Positions 7,541 through 16,844 of a stretch of DNA of 62,029 nt are shown in pieces (the stretch's first letter is position 1; every line of letters begins with the position of its first letter). Source of the DNA: Bacteroidetes bacterium UBA2664 (lineage in GTDB: Bacteria; Bacteroidota; Rhodothermia; Balneolales; Balneolaceae); the NCBI GenBank assembly GCA_002359315.1, contig DEMS01000028.1, positions 1-62,029 on the forward strand, given 5' to 3'. The notes beneath the pieces are model-generated. The model was not told where the DNA came from, did no database searches, and saw nothing but the letters and a program-made list of their open reading frames with translations. Both the position numbers and the translations under genes were made by a program.

Positions 7541-9070
7541 ATGACCTTAAACAAGCACTCACTATTATCAGGTCTGTTTTGGATACTACTGTTACCAGCA
7601 ATGGTTTTTTCCCAAAACCTGGAACAGTTTGAACAAAATGTGACTGAGTTTACACTCGATAACGGCCTCCATTTTATAGTTGTCGAAAGATCTGTTGCAC
7701 CTGTAGTAAGTTTTGTCACCTTTGTTGATGTTGGAGGGGCTAATGAACCTGCAGGACAAACCGGTATAGCTCATATATTTGAACATATGGTTTTTAAAGG
7801 ATCAAAAACCGTGGGAACTACAAACTGGGAAGAAGAGCAGGAATATATAGATTTGATGGATGAGGCTTATCGGGCATGGGTGAATGAAACTTATCAGCCG
7901 GAACCGGATCAAGAAAAACTCGATCAGTATTGGGCAGAATTTGAAGAGAATAAAGAAAAAGCCAGCTCTTATGTAAAGACCAATGAATTTGATGAAATTA
8001 TTAGTCGGGAGGGAGCCACGGGACTAAATGCTACTACCGGCTACGATTATACCAACTATTTTTACAGTTTACCGCAAAATAAAGCGGAGCTTTGGTTCAG
8101 TCTGGAAGCAGACCGGTTTCAGAATCCTGTTTTCAGGGAATTTTATGAAGAAAAAGATGTGATTATGGAAGAAAGGCGAATGAGTACCGATTCAGATCCT
8201 TTTGGAAGATTGACTGAAGAGTTTTTAAGTATCGCCTTTTCAGCGCATCCCTATGGACGCGCACTGATTGGTTGGCCATCTGATATCCGGGCCACAACCA
8301 TTGAGGATACTGAACGCTTTTTCAGAGATTATTACACCAATGACAACTTTACATTTGCTATTGTTGGGGATGTTGATCCTGAAAATATGCGTGATCTTGC
8401 TGAAACTTATTTTGGCGGTATTCAATCAACGCATGAAGCTCCAACTGTTAAAACTATAGAGCCGGATCAGAGGGGTGAGCGACGCTTTACCATTGAGGAG
8501 GAATCACAACCCATTCTAATCATCGGGTACCATACCGTGAGCCAAACACATCAAGATTATGCAGCTTTGCAGCTTCTTTCTGCAATTCTTTCTCAGGGAC
8601 GCACATCCCGAATGTACAGAACCCTTGTTCAGGATAAAGAAATGGCACTTGTTGCCCAAACTTCGGTTGGATTTCCTGGCTCAAAATTCCCGACTTTATT
8701 TATCGCGTTTGGTCTGCCAAACCAGGAAATTTCAATTGATGATCTGGAAGCAGCCATCTATGAAGAGATCGAAAAAGTGAAAGAGGGTGACATTTCTCAA
8801 CAGGAACTAGACCGGGCAATTACCAATGCAAAGGCAAATCTGGTAAGGAGTCTGAATTCGAATATGGGATTGGCTGTCAGACTTGCGCAAACTCATGGTC
8901 AACAGGGCAACTGGCGACAGCTTTTTAACAGAATTGGTGATCTTGAAAATGTTACACTCGAAGATTTACAAAGGGTCTCGAATGAATATTTTGTAGAAAA
9001 AAATCGCATTGTTGGAAAAATTGTTAATCGTTCATCTGATGAAGTTGCAGAAAATCAGCAGGAAAATTAA
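7541..9070 (+). CDS. M16 family zinc peptidase, catalytic subunit
   Basis: Secreted or periplasmic metallopeptidase of 509 residues with a signal peptide (~1-25, ending VFSQ). The inverted zinc motif HxxEH is at 78-82 (HIFEH) and the third ligand is near Glu210 in VIMEERRM, with ~50 residues of Glu-rich insert between them. This is a pitrilysin/PqqL/YmxG-like processing peptidase. It is followed with no gap by a second M16 protein lacking HxxEH, the usual active/inactive pair whose halves close around the substrate. Substrate unknown. Confidence 0.92.
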   Translation: MTLNKHSLLSGLFWILLLPAMVFSQNLEQFEQNVTEFTLDNGLHFIVVERSVAPVVSFVTFVDVGGANEPAGQTGIAHIFEHMVFKGSKTVGTTNWEEEQEYIDLMDEAYRAWVNETYQPEPDQEKLDQYWAEFEENKEKASSYVKTNEFDEIISREGATGLNATTGYDYTNYFYSLPQNKAELWFSLEADRFQNPVFREFYEEKDVIMEERRMSTDSDPFGRLTEEFLSIAFSAHPYGRALIGWPSDIRATTIEDTERFFRDYYTNDNFTFAIVGDVDPENMRDLAETYFGGIQSTHEAPTVKTIEPDQRGERRFTIEEESQPILIIGYHTVSQTHQDYAALQLLSAILSQGRTSRMYRTLVQDKEMALVAQTSVGFPGSKFPTLFIAFGLPNQEISIDDLEAAIYEEIEKVKEGDISQQELDRAITNAKANLVRSLNSNMGLAVRLAQTHGQQGNWRQLFNRIGDLENVTLEDLQRVSNEYFVEKNRIVGKIVNRSSDEVAENQQEN

Positions 9071-11161
9071 GTGGCTAATATCATGAAAAAATTAATACTA
9101 ATTTTACCTCTACTCGTTCTTATTCTTTTTTTTAAAGATGCAGATGCTCAGAAAAGCTGGGATGAAATTGAATATCCACCCCTAAACAGTTTTGAAAAAC
9201 CTGATGTAGAGATTTTTGAACTCGACAATGGCATTAGATTTTACATTGTAGAAGATGACGAACTTCCTCTGATTAATCTCCGTGTATTGCTGCGAACCGG
9301 CGGTGTACTTGTGCCGAATGAGAAAACCGGGCTGCAGTCCATAGCCGGTACTGTAATGCGAACAGGGGGTACTACATCCATCTCGGGCGACGAGCTTAAT
9401 GAACTTCTTGAAGACCGTGCGGCAAGAATGGAAACCAGTATTGGCCTCACGTCCGGTTCGGCTTCCATGAACGTATTAAAAGATGATTTTGATCAATTAC
9501 TTCCCGTTTTTATTGATCTTTTGCAAAACCCGGCTTTCCCTGAAAACAGGATTGATCTGGCCAAAACCCAGCAAAAATCCGGTATTTCCAGAAGGAATGA
9601 TGAAACTATTCCTGTTGGTATCAGGGAATTTCAAAAACTGATTTATGGCGGTGAATCTGTCTATGCCCGGAATACAGAATTTGCCACCATCGATAAAATA
9701 ACGCGAGATGATCTGGTGAATTTTCATCGAAATTCGTTTGTGGGCAGTAACATGATGATTGGTGTCATCGGGGATTTTGAAATGGAAGAAATGAAAGATC
9801 TGCTCTCTGAAGCATTTCAAACAATTCCGGCCGGAGAAGAAACCGAACTGCACTTTCCTGATGTAAATTATGAGTATGTAAATACCATCAATTTCGTAGA
9901 TAAGAGTGATGTGAATCAGAGTTTTGTGATGATGGGCCACATTGGTGGCCTGCGTGAAAATCCAGATTATGCCAAAATTCAGGTAATGAACCGTATTTTG
10001 AGTGACGGATTCAGCGGAAGGTTAATGCGAATCATTCGCGGTCAGATGGGACTTGCATACTCCGTATTCGGACAGTATGGAAGTGGTAATTTTTATCCTG
10101 GAATTTTTTATGCCGGAGTGATGACCCAAAGTGAAACCACTGCGGAAGCAATCAATGCCATTCTAGATCAGATCAATAGGCTCCAGGATGAGTCAGTTTC
10201 TGAACAGGAACTGAACGATGTGATAGACCGCTTTCTGAACTCACTGGTTTTTGAATACGACAGCAGGGCAAGTGTATTGAACGAGCGAATGAGTTATGAT
10301 TACGCCGGGCTCGACCCCGACACCTTTGACCGTTTGGTTGTGGAAATTCAGGCTGTGACCGTTGAAGATGTGCAGGAAGTAGCTCAAAAATATCTACGCC
10401 CGGAAGCACTTCAAATTCTGGTAGTGGGGAATGGGGCGGAAATTGGCGATCAACTGGAGCAATTTGGGGAGATAAATGAAGTGGACATCAGCATTCCGAT
10501 GCCGGGTGATGATGAAGAGGATGAGGCTGTTGCCGGTGATTCTGAAGCCGGCAGAACCTGGATCAATCAAATGGTGAATACACTTATGCCAGATGGAATT
10601 ATCTCCGGTGATCTGATTTTTGAAGGTGAAAATATAGTTCAGACACAGATGGGAGAGATCACGATTGGCCTTAAACAAACGATCAACTTTGAAGAGGATA
10701 GATTGATCGCCGAAGTTGAGGCACCTATGGGGCAAATTACCATGCAGGTGATTGATGGCCAGGGTGCAATGTTTATGGGTGAGAATGAAATGCCCATGCA
10801 AGCGGCTCAACGGGATGAGATGCTGAACGAATATTATCGCAATCCGTTGTATTTGGCGATAAATGGAGATGAATTAGACATTCAGTATATGGGGACTGTT
10901 GAGATGGACGGTATGACCCTGGTACATTTGACTGTCCATGGAAATCAGACATTCCAGCTATATCTGGATCCGGATACTTCACTGCCGGCTATTCTTACTT
11001 ATCGGCAATTAGATCCGCAGTCGGGTCAGATGATTACCTTAAAACAAGTATTTGAGGAGTGGACATATTCGCATGGAGTGATGATGCCATACAGTTCAAC
11101 CATTTACTCCGGAGAAGAAGCTGCTTCAGTAGTCACGCTGGAAACACATTCGGTTGAATAG
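9071..11161 (+). CDS. M16-like inactive partner with extra C-terminal domain
   Basis: Signal peptide (ends DADAQ), then an M16 fold (~35-470) in which the HxxEH region reads GLQSIAGTVMRTGG, so no zinc site is present. The C-terminal half of the M16 fold is kept. Residues ~500-696 form an additional beta-rich domain (ITIGLKQTINFEED, LIAEVEAPMGQITMQVI, FQLYLDPDTSLPAILTY) resembling LolA-like or outer-membrane lipoprotein-sorting-like folds; this is inference. I keep GTG 9071 because it abuts the previous stop and has AGGA 8 bases upstream; ATG 9083 is an alternative that leaves the signal peptide intact. Likely forms a heterodimer with the upstream peptidase. Confidence 0.88.
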   Translation: MANIMKKLILILPLLVLILFFKDADAQKSWDEIEYPPLNSFEKPDVEIFELDNGIRFYIVEDDELPLINLRVLLRTGGVLVPNEKTGLQSIAGTVMRTGGTTSISGDELNELLEDRAARMETSIGLTSGSASMNVLKDDFDQLLPVFIDLLQNPAFPENRIDLAKTQQKSGISRRNDETIPVGIREFQKLIYGGESVYARNTEFATIDKITRDDLVNFHRNSFVGSNMMIGVIGDFEMEEMKDLLSEAFQTIPAGEETELHFPDVNYEYVNTINFVDKSDVNQSFVMMGHIGGLRENPDYAKIQVMNRILSDGFSGRLMRIIRGQMGLAYSVFGQYGSGNFYPGIFYAGVMTQSETTAEAINAILDQINRLQDESVSEQELNDVIDRFLNSLVFEYDSRASVLNERMSYDYAGLDPDTFDRLVVEIQAVTVEDVQEVAQKYLRPEALQILVVGNGAEIGDQLEQFGEINEVDISIPMPGDDEEDEAVAGDSEAGRTWINQMVNTLMPDGIISGDLIFEGENIVQTQMGEITIGLKQTINFEEDRLIAEVEAPMGQITMQVIDGQGAMFMGENEMPMQAAQRDEMLNEYYRNPLYLAINGDELDIQYMGTVEMDGMTLVHLTVHGNQTFQLYLDPDTSLPAILTYRQLDPQSGQMITLKQVFEEWTYSHGVMMPYSSTIYSGEEAASVVTLETHSVE

Positions 11162-11173
11162 TTAAATTATTAT

Positions 11174-11713
11174 ATGACCCAGTATATGAAAGACAGATCA
11201 TTAGCACTTAAATCCGATGAATATGGGGAGTATTACGCAGATTATATACGTCATGTAGTAAATTCTGATTTAATGTCACAGCTCATTGAAAATCAAAAAT
11301 CTGCGATGGAGCTATTTGGTTCTTTAGATGATTCAAAGGCTCTTTACAGATATGAAGAGGGAAAGTGGTCTGTCAAGGAAGTACTGGGACATGTGATCGA
11401 TACAGAACGTATATTTAACTACAGGGCACTTGCTTTGGCAAGAGGAGAAAAAAATCCATTAATGGGTTTTGATCAGGATCTTTATATGGAAAAAGTTGAT
11501 TTTGACCGGTTTTCAATGAAGGATATACAAAGTCAATATTCTGTAACGAGGGAATTCACCCTCTCTCTTTTTGGATCATTTAGTGACGATGAATTACTAT
11601 CTAAGGGAGTTGTAAGTGGTGCTCCTTTCACGGTACGAGCACTGGGATACGTCATTGCAGGTCACGAGATGCATCACAGATCTATTTTAAAGGAGAGATA
11701 TCACCTGAAATAA
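11174..11713 (+). CDS. DinB/YfiT-like putative metal-dependent protein
   Basis: 179-residue four-helix-bundle protein of the DinB superfamily. KWSVKEVLGHVIDTERIF (first metal His) and AGHEMHHRSIL near the C-terminus (second and third His) are the family's metal-binding triad. Members include bacillithiol/mycothiol-dependent transferases and many of unknown function. The gene follows the M16 pair by 12 bases and may be in the same transcript. Enzyme activity cannot be assigned. Confidence 0.85.
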   Translation: MTQYMKDRSLALKSDEYGEYYADYIRHVVNSDLMSQLIENQKSAMELFGSLDDSKALYRYEEGKWSVKEVLGHVIDTERIFNYRALALARGEKNPLMGFDQDLYMEKVDFDRFSMKDIQSQYSVTREFTLSLFGSFSDDELLSKGVVSGAPFTVRALGYVIAGHEMHHRSILKERYHLK

Positions 11714-11741
11714 AGGATATAAAACCAGAGTTTCTCCAATA

Positions 11742-12776
11742 TTAAGCAGCTCCTTTCAAATCTGCACCTTTTGAATTCGAACGATTTATACTTCGAGTAT
11801 ATCGAATCAATTTATTTGTAAGTCGATCCGTATCAGCCACTTCATTTAGCGGAATAATAGGAGCATTTTTTAACCAGTCCGCAATTTTTTCACGGAAAGT
11901 GGAATCTAGCTCATAAATGACATGAACGCCCATATTTTTTAAAGCCTCAGCATTGCAATGTTGTTCGTACTGATTTCTTATCGGGATCGTCAGAAGTTTT
12001 TTCCCGAGAAACATGGTTTCAGCACATGTTTCAAACCCTGCACTTGTAACTACACCCAATCCGGTTTTCATACTTTTCAGAAAGGACTCATTTCCAACAG
12101 GATGAACATTAATATTTTTGTCTTTAAAAAATTTACTGCATGAAGGAGAAAACAGATGCCACTCCTTTTCAGGAAATTGATGAAAAATCGGGATCAAGAG
12201 TTGATGATCAAAAGCCGGCAGATATACCGTAATATGATCTCCTCGAGTAGGTTCAATGTTGAGTACATCTCTCCGAATGATTGGCGGTAAAATAAATGTA
12301 TCGTATCGTTTGAAATGAAACCCAATGGATTGGTTACATGGCGCAAAATTTCTTAGTAATTGTTCAGCAAAAAAGGATTTCTTATTTGGTCTGGGACTTT
12401 TTTTTGATAAAAATGAGGCCTGATGACTTAAAGCAATTCCAGGTGTTTTACTATTCAGAGATGCCCATGCAGTAACAGGTTCATAATCAGAGATTACCAG
12501 ATCATAATTCGTGGGATTAATGGACTGAACATCTTGTATAAATGTAATTGGTTTCAGCTGAAGTGCAGTTTTCAAATAGGAGACGCTGCCGCGGGAGTCA
12601 TAGGCCAAACTGAGCCCCCTTTTTTGAATCACATCTGTTGAATCCAGCTTCATATGGCAATTGTAGCCACTAATAATTACATCAACCTCTGCTTTTTCGG
12701 ATAAAAGAGGCAGAATTTCTCTTGCCCTGCTGATGTGCCCATGTCCTGTGCCCTGTATGCCATATAATATTTTCAT
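11742..12776 (-). CDS. MJ1255-type glycosyltransferase
   Basis: Starts MKILYGIQGTGHGHISRAREIL, the N-terminal nucleotide-sugar fold of the MJ1255/VC2487 glycosyltransferase family (GT-B, related to MurG). C-terminal GVVTSAGFETCAETMFLGKK and IPIRNQYEQHCNAEAL form the donor-binding half. Length 344 is typical. It overlaps the upstream LpxH-like gene by 4 bases (ATG/stop), so the two are translationally coupled. With a phosphatase that resembles a lipid A enzyme next to it, a role in envelope glycolipid synthesis is plausible but not shown. Confidence 0.85.
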   Translation of the reverse strand: MKILYGIQGTGHGHISRAREILPLLSEKAEVDVIISGYNCHMKLDSTDVIQKRGLSLAYDSRGSVSYLKTALQLKPITFIQDVQSINPTNYDLVISDYEPVTAWASLNSKTPGIALSHQASFLSKKSPRPNKKSFFAEQLLRNFAPCNQSIGFHFKRYDTFILPPIIRRDVLNIEPTRGDHITVYLPAFDHQLLIPIFHQFPEKEWHLFSPSCSKFFKDKNINVHPVGNESFLKSMKTGLGVVTSAGFETCAETMFLGKKLLTIPIRNQYEQHCNAEALKNMGVHVIYELDSTFREKIADWLKNAPIIPLNEVADTDRLTNKLIRYTRSINRSNSKGADLKGAA

Positions 12777-13588
12777 TGTACATACACCTCATTATTGACC
12801 TTATTTCGATTGATTAATTTCTCAATGCGATCTCCTGCAACAAAATCTTCTTCTCTGTATCGATACATATCCCACTCATGACCGTCAAATTCCAGTGCTG
12901 TTAAATTTTCTACCCAATCCCCACTATTCATGTAGATGACACTCCCTTTTTCATTTTCATAACCACGAATTTTGGGTTGATGGATATGCCCACATATTAC
13001 ATAGTCATACCCCTGATCAATGGCTAACTCAAAGGCAGTCATCTCAAAATCTTCGATGAATTTAACTGCTTTTTTAACACTGTCTTTAATCTTTTTAGAG
13101 AGGGATATTTTTCCATATCCCAGTTTATTTGAAATTGTATTTATAGCCAGATTGAGCAGAATTAATAGCTCGTAACCTTTACCTCCCAGTTTTGCGATCC
13201 ACTTACTGTGTTTCATCGTAATATCAAAGATATCGCCATGGAAAATCCATACTTTCTCCCCATTTAATTCAAGAATAAGCTTATCTTTAATAAGTAACGG
13301 ACCCAGTTGGAGGCTGGATACTTTACGGAGTACCTCATCATGATTGCCGGTCAGATAGTAGATGTCTGTTCCATTTGTCATCATGGTTAGAAGTGTTCTG
13401 AGAATCATCATATGGGATTCAGGCCAATAGTATTTTCGGAAATTCCAGACATCTACAAAGTCGCCGTTAAGAACAATCATTTTTGGATTAATGGAATTTA
13501 GATACTGAAGCAGTTCGATGGCGTTACATCCAACAGTTCCTAAATGAATATCGGAGAGAACTACGATATCGAGATTTCTTTTTGTCAT
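12773..13588 (-). CDS. UDP-2,3-diacylglucosamine diphosphatase-like phosphoesterase
   Basis: Calcineurin-like metallophosphoesterase of 271 residues with all metal-site blocks: VVLSDIHLG, VLNGDFVDVWNF, YLTGNHDE, IFHGDIFD and CGHIHQPKI. This COG2908-type arrangement is that of LpxH-like enzymes, which hydrolyse UDP-2,3-diacylglucosamine to lipid X in lipid A synthesis. Some relatives act on other substrates. First gene of a two-gene minus-strand operon with the MJ1255-type glycosyltransferase. Confidence 0.85.
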   Translation of the reverse strand: MTKRNLDIVVLSDIHLGTVGCNAIELLQYLNSINPKMIVLNGDFVDVWNFRKYYWPESHMMILRTLLTMMTNGTDIYYLTGNHDEVLRKVSSLQLGPLLIKDKLILELNGEKVWIFHGDIFDITMKHSKWIAKLGGKGYELLILLNLAINTISNKLGYGKISLSKKIKDSVKKAVKFIEDFEMTAFELAIDQGYDYVICGHIHQPKIRGYENEKGSVIYMNSGDWVENLTALEFDGHEWDMYRYREEDFVAGDRIEKLINRNKVNNEVYVQ

Positions 13589-13738
13589 GTGATGTTGTGT
13601 AGTGATATTTTAATAGTTAAGTAATGATTCCATTATTACTAAAACGTAAAGAGAACGTTAGCTTTTGGTTATCATTTACTTATCACTATTGCGATAAATT
13701 TGTGGCATCGATGAAAACAATTAAAATGCATACATAAA

Positions 13739-14797
13739 ATGAAAAAAATTGTTATCTACGGCAGTTATGGGTATACAGGAAACCTGATTGCAGAGTTGGC
13801 TTCCAAATCAGACTTGACTGTTGTTCTATCCGGCAGGGATGACCAAAAACTTACTGAACAGTCGGCCAGACTTGGATTATCTTACCGGAAGGCATCTCTT
13901 GACTCTAAGGATGAGATGGATTATCTGCTGAGCAGTGCAGATGCCGTCATCCATTGTGCAGGGCCTTTTGTGCGTACTTGGCAGCAGATGGCGGAAGCTT
14001 GCATCCGTAATCAGTGTCACTATTTAGATATCACAGGTGAGATAGTTGTATTTGAGTCATTAAAAAAAATGGGATCTCAATTTAAGGAAGCAGGAATAAT
14101 GGCAATGGCAGGAACCGGGTTTGATGTAGTTCCGACGGATTGTCTTGCCTCATATTTGTCTTCTCGTTTACCGGATGCAGATAAACTTGAATTGGCATTT
14201 ATGGGTTTGGGAGGTGGAGTTTCGAGAGGAACTGCCAGAACAATGGTTGAAAATATTGGAGAGGGTGGTTTAATTCGGAAAAATGGATTACTCAAAAAAG
14301 TACCTGCGGCATTTAGGACTAAAAAGATCGATTTTGGGAAAAAAGAATCATCAGCCGTTACTATACCCTGGGGAGACATCTCTACTGCATTTACATCAAC
14401 CGGTATACCGGATATAAAAGTCTATATGAGTGCTCCTTCTAAAATGATTCGCTCTATGAAATTTTCAAACTATATTCGGTTTCTGTTGAAAATTGGGTTT
14501 GTTAAAAAGATGCTTCTGAAAAAAATAGATCAACGCCCCCCGGGCCCGGATAATCATCAGCGAGAACAGGGTAGGTCATATATTTGGGGGAGGGTTGAAA
14601 ATGAATCCGGGCATCATCTGGAAGGGGTTATCGAAACGTGTGAGGGGTACCGTTTGACAGCGGAAATGGCATGGAATATTGTGAATAAAGTAGTACAAGG
14701 GAATTTTGAGTCGGGCTATCAAACGCCATCAACTGTGTATGGTTCAGAACTCATTTTTGAACATCCTGATACGAAATGGGTCAGAGAACCAAAATAA
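13739..14797 (+). CDS. Saccharopine-dehydrogenase-like NAD(P)-binding protein
   Basis: 352 residues starting with a Rossmann fold, KKIVIYGSYGYTGNLIAE, followed by VVLSGRDDQKL and DAVIHCAGPFVR. These are features of the saccharopine dehydrogenase NADP-binding family, which also includes trans-acting enoyl reductases acting on lipids. The long C-terminal half has no obvious saccharopine site, so lysine metabolism is unlikely. A TAAATTTG box at 13695-13702 fits the -7 element of Bacteroidota promoters, but a -33 element at normal spacing is not clear. Confidence 0.8.
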   Translation: MKKIVIYGSYGYTGNLIAELASKSDLTVVLSGRDDQKLTEQSARLGLSYRKASLDSKDEMDYLLSSADAVIHCAGPFVRTWQQMAEACIRNQCHYLDITGEIVVFESLKKMGSQFKEAGIMAMAGTGFDVVPTDCLASYLSSRLPDADKLELAFMGLGGGVSRGTARTMVENIGEGGLIRKNGLLKKVPAAFRTKKIDFGKKESSAVTIPWGDISTAFTSTGIPDIKVYMSAPSKMIRSMKFSNYIRFLLKIGFVKKMLLKKIDQRPPGPDNHQREQGRSYIWGRVENESGHHLEGVIETCEGYRLTAEMAWNIVNKVVQGNFESGYQTPSTVYGSELIFEHPDTKWVREPK

Positions 14798-14842
14798 AAA
14801 TTCATCAAACTAAGAGAAGGAAAAAAATTTAAAAAGGGAATT

Positions 14843-15283
14843 ATGTCAGATAACAAATCAAATAAAATTGTACACATCCATTTAGGAGAGAAGAACTATA
14901 GAACGGTAATGCATGCGGGGCGACATGAGTTAATCAGTGATGAACCTGTAAATTCCGGGGGAGAAGATTTGGGTCCTGATCCCTATGACTATCTATTAAT
15001 GTCATTGGGCTCTTGCAGTGTAATTACGATGAAAATGTACGCAGATCGCAAAAAATGGGTGATTGATGAACTCTTTATTGAGATGTTGCATTACAAAATA
15101 GAAGTAGAGGGAGATGGCGGAAAATCGGAAAAACGAGATGTTATTGAGAAGGAGGTAATTGTAAAAGGGGACTTAACTGAAGATCAAGTTGAGCGTCTTA
15201 TAGAAATTTCCAAAAAATGCCCTGTTCACAAAACACTAATGAACAGTATTGAAATTTTGACTCGTCCGGGAAAAAAAGAGTGA
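14843..15283 (+). CDS. OsmC/Ohr family peroxiredoxin-like protein
   Basis: 146-residue OsmC-fold protein. DPYDYLLMSLGSCSVITMKMYADRK carries the first redox Cys on the central helix and KKCPVHKTLMNS the second, the pair used by OsmC/Ohr proteins to reduce organic hydroperoxides. Both are conserved here. AAGAGAAGGAAAAA lies ~20 bases before the start. The gene converges on the Acg-like gene with a 2-base gap and lies at the edge of the redox-linked block. Confidence 0.9.
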   Translation: MSDNKSNKIVHIHLGEKNYRTVMHAGRHELISDEPVNSGGEDLGPDPYDYLLMSLGSCSVITMKMYADRKKWVIDELFIEMLHYKIEVEGDGGKSEKRDVIEKEVIVKGDLTEDQVERLIEISKKCPVHKTLMNSIEILTRPGKKE

Positions 15284-15285
15284 TT

Positions 15286-15936
15286 TCAATCAGGGATGGC
15301 AATTACAGCTTGCAAATGGTCTTTTACCGGGAAAGATAATTTAATGCGTTCCCACTCTTCCGGGCTGCAAAATTCAAAAATAAAGATAGATTTCCCATTT
15401 GGGATAACCTGACCATTCGACTGCATGGAAGTTTTCCAGCTGCCCAAGTTCAGCCAGGTGAATGGGTTGTCATGCTTTGAAGTCATGACGTACCATGATT
15501 TATTTTCAAAGCTTTTTAAGTTCAAGCTCATTTTTAAGGGTTGATCAGCCTGGACGATGTCAAACTGATATTTTTTAGTAATGGATCGTAGTTTTTCTTC
15601 ACCGGAATAATCGAAAATTTCCTCTTCCAGTACAGGAAACGGATCTTTAGAATATTCGGCCTGTTCTACGATTCGGATCGAAGCGATGATTTCAGGAGCC
15701 TCCAGATTTTGAAAACTTTGAATGTGGTAACCGGACCCTGATTTCTCAATTTTAATGGTCAGTTCTTTAAGAATTTGTCCAATTGTAATGACTGCACAGC
15801 GATATTCCCTGTGTTTTTTTAGTAATTGCGGTTCTACTGAGAAATCGGCTACATTTCCTGATACCCTGTATTTCCATTCATCTGAACAGAAGAGATGGCT
15901 TCTTTTTTTTATATGTAATATCCATTCCTTTAGCAT
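15286..15936 (-). CDS. Hypothetical protein, Acg/nitroreductase-like
   Basis: Not firmly identified. The order DEWKYRVSGNVADF, then LLKKHREYRCAVITIGQIL, then EAPEIIASIRI resembles the start of the Acg (Rv2032-like) flavin-less nitroreductase family, in which a QPWRF..V segment is followed by a DxxxRE..ISCGAAL segment and a short domain. This is a by-eye similarity. The protein is about 217 residues, shorter than full Acg proteins (~320). I start at the ATG; TTG 15948 is four codons upstream in frame. Upstream, at 16062-16082, is an operator-like dyad that matches one in the porin promoter. Confidence 0.5.
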   Translation of the reverse strand: MLKEWILHIKKRSHLFCSDEWKYRVSGNVADFSVEPQLLKKHREYRCAVITIGQILKELTIKIEKSGSGYHIQSFQNLEAPEIIASIRIVEQAEYSKDPFPVLEEEIFDYSGEEKLRSITKKYQFDIVQADQPLKMSLNLKSFENKSWYVMTSKHDNPFTWLNLGSWKTSMQSNGQVIPNGKSIFIFEFCSPEEWERIKLSFPVKDHLQAVIAIPD

Positions 15937-16061
15937 CACTTCGTACAATATGAAAGGTTGATAATGAGATTAAACGTTGAGCTAAAACCTGATCTACTTT
16001 AATAATATCAGATTATAGAGGGTTAGTTATCTAAAGAGATAGTCTGATAAGGTGGTAAGGA

Positions 16062-16082
16062 AATCCCCTAACTATGGGGATT
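16062..16082. promoter_or_regulatory. Operator-like dyad, CCCCTA type (Acg-like gene promoter)
   Basis: AATCCCC and GGGGATT are perfect 7-bp arms around a 7-base centre TAACTAT. It lies 126 bases upstream of the Acg-like start codon. The site at 18962-18983 also opens AATCCCC(C)TA, has CTA in the middle and closes GGATT. I infer a shared regulator, possibly the NarL-type protein encoded at 19099-19755. Confidence 0.5.
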
Positions 16083-16154
16083 GTCAGAGAATTCTAAAGT
16101 AGAATTTTCATCTTTATGATTATCAATCATGTGAAATTGAAAAAACCTTTCAAT

Positions 16155-16814
16155 TTATATTTTGCTGGTAGGGCATAATTGACAGACTGCGTCCGTTTCA
16201 GATGCGATTAAATCAAAGTTAACAGTAAGTTCATCATCCGCTTTTATTAGTCCCATCAGTGCGGTAGGAGGTTCTACGTCAAAGTCTGACATTTTAATGG
16301 TTGTATTACCGATAGCCCGAACTTTATGAGATTCCAAAAAGTAGGCACGGGCATTAAAACGGATATCTCTTGTATTTCCAGCCACAGTCAGGGATCCTTC
16401 AACTTCCAATTCAAAAGCTTGATCATGTGAGCTTGGCATCTCCAGAATCTCTGCACTGGCAAACATGAAAGTGATTTCAGGGTACTCAGAAGATTTGAGT
16501 GCATCTTGAAGATCTCTGTTCATCCTGTTTTTTCCACATTCAAAACCATCAACCCTGATTTCAACCTGAAGAAATACTTGCTCTTGTTCCTCCTGTTGCA
16601 ACTCATTTTGATCGTTATTGTCAATGAGTGAAGCTTCTGCAAAGTATTGATTTGCCTGGCACTGAAACTCATTGATATTCGATCTGCCTTCTATCCAAAG
16701 CCTGCTTGAGGGATCAGGAGTGTAAGTAATTTGTGAGTAGACTACTTCTCCCAATCCTTGCAAAGCAAACAAAGAAATGATAGTAAGGGTTAATATTTGA
16801 GTGAGGAATTTCAT
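16155..16814 (-). CDS. YceI-like periplasmic protein
   Basis: 219 residues with a signal peptide (~1-28). RLWIEGRSNINEFQC is the first YceI strand, NTRDIRFNARAYF and VEPPTALMGLIKADDELTVNF the last ones. YceI proteins have a lipocalin-like barrel that binds isoprenoid lipids. A loop rich in Gln/Glu (NDQNELQQEEQEQ) is an insertion. Three cysteines (including CQLC near the end) may form disulfides. It is the last gene of the porin-YceI-YceI unit, 30 bases after the other YceI gene. Confidence 0.82.
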   Translation of the reverse strand: MKFLTQILTLTIISLFALQGLGEVVYSQITYTPDPSSRLWIEGRSNINEFQCQANQYFAEASLIDNNDQNELQQEEQEQVFLQVEIRVDGFECGKNRMNRDLQDALKSSEYPEITFMFASAEILEMPSSHDQAFELEVEGSLTVAGNTRDIRFNARAYFLESHKVRAIGNTTIKMSDFDVEPPTALMGLIKADDELTVNFDLIASETDAVCQLCPTSKI

Positions 16815-16844
16815 TATAAATTCAGAGATAAATACGGTTGATGA

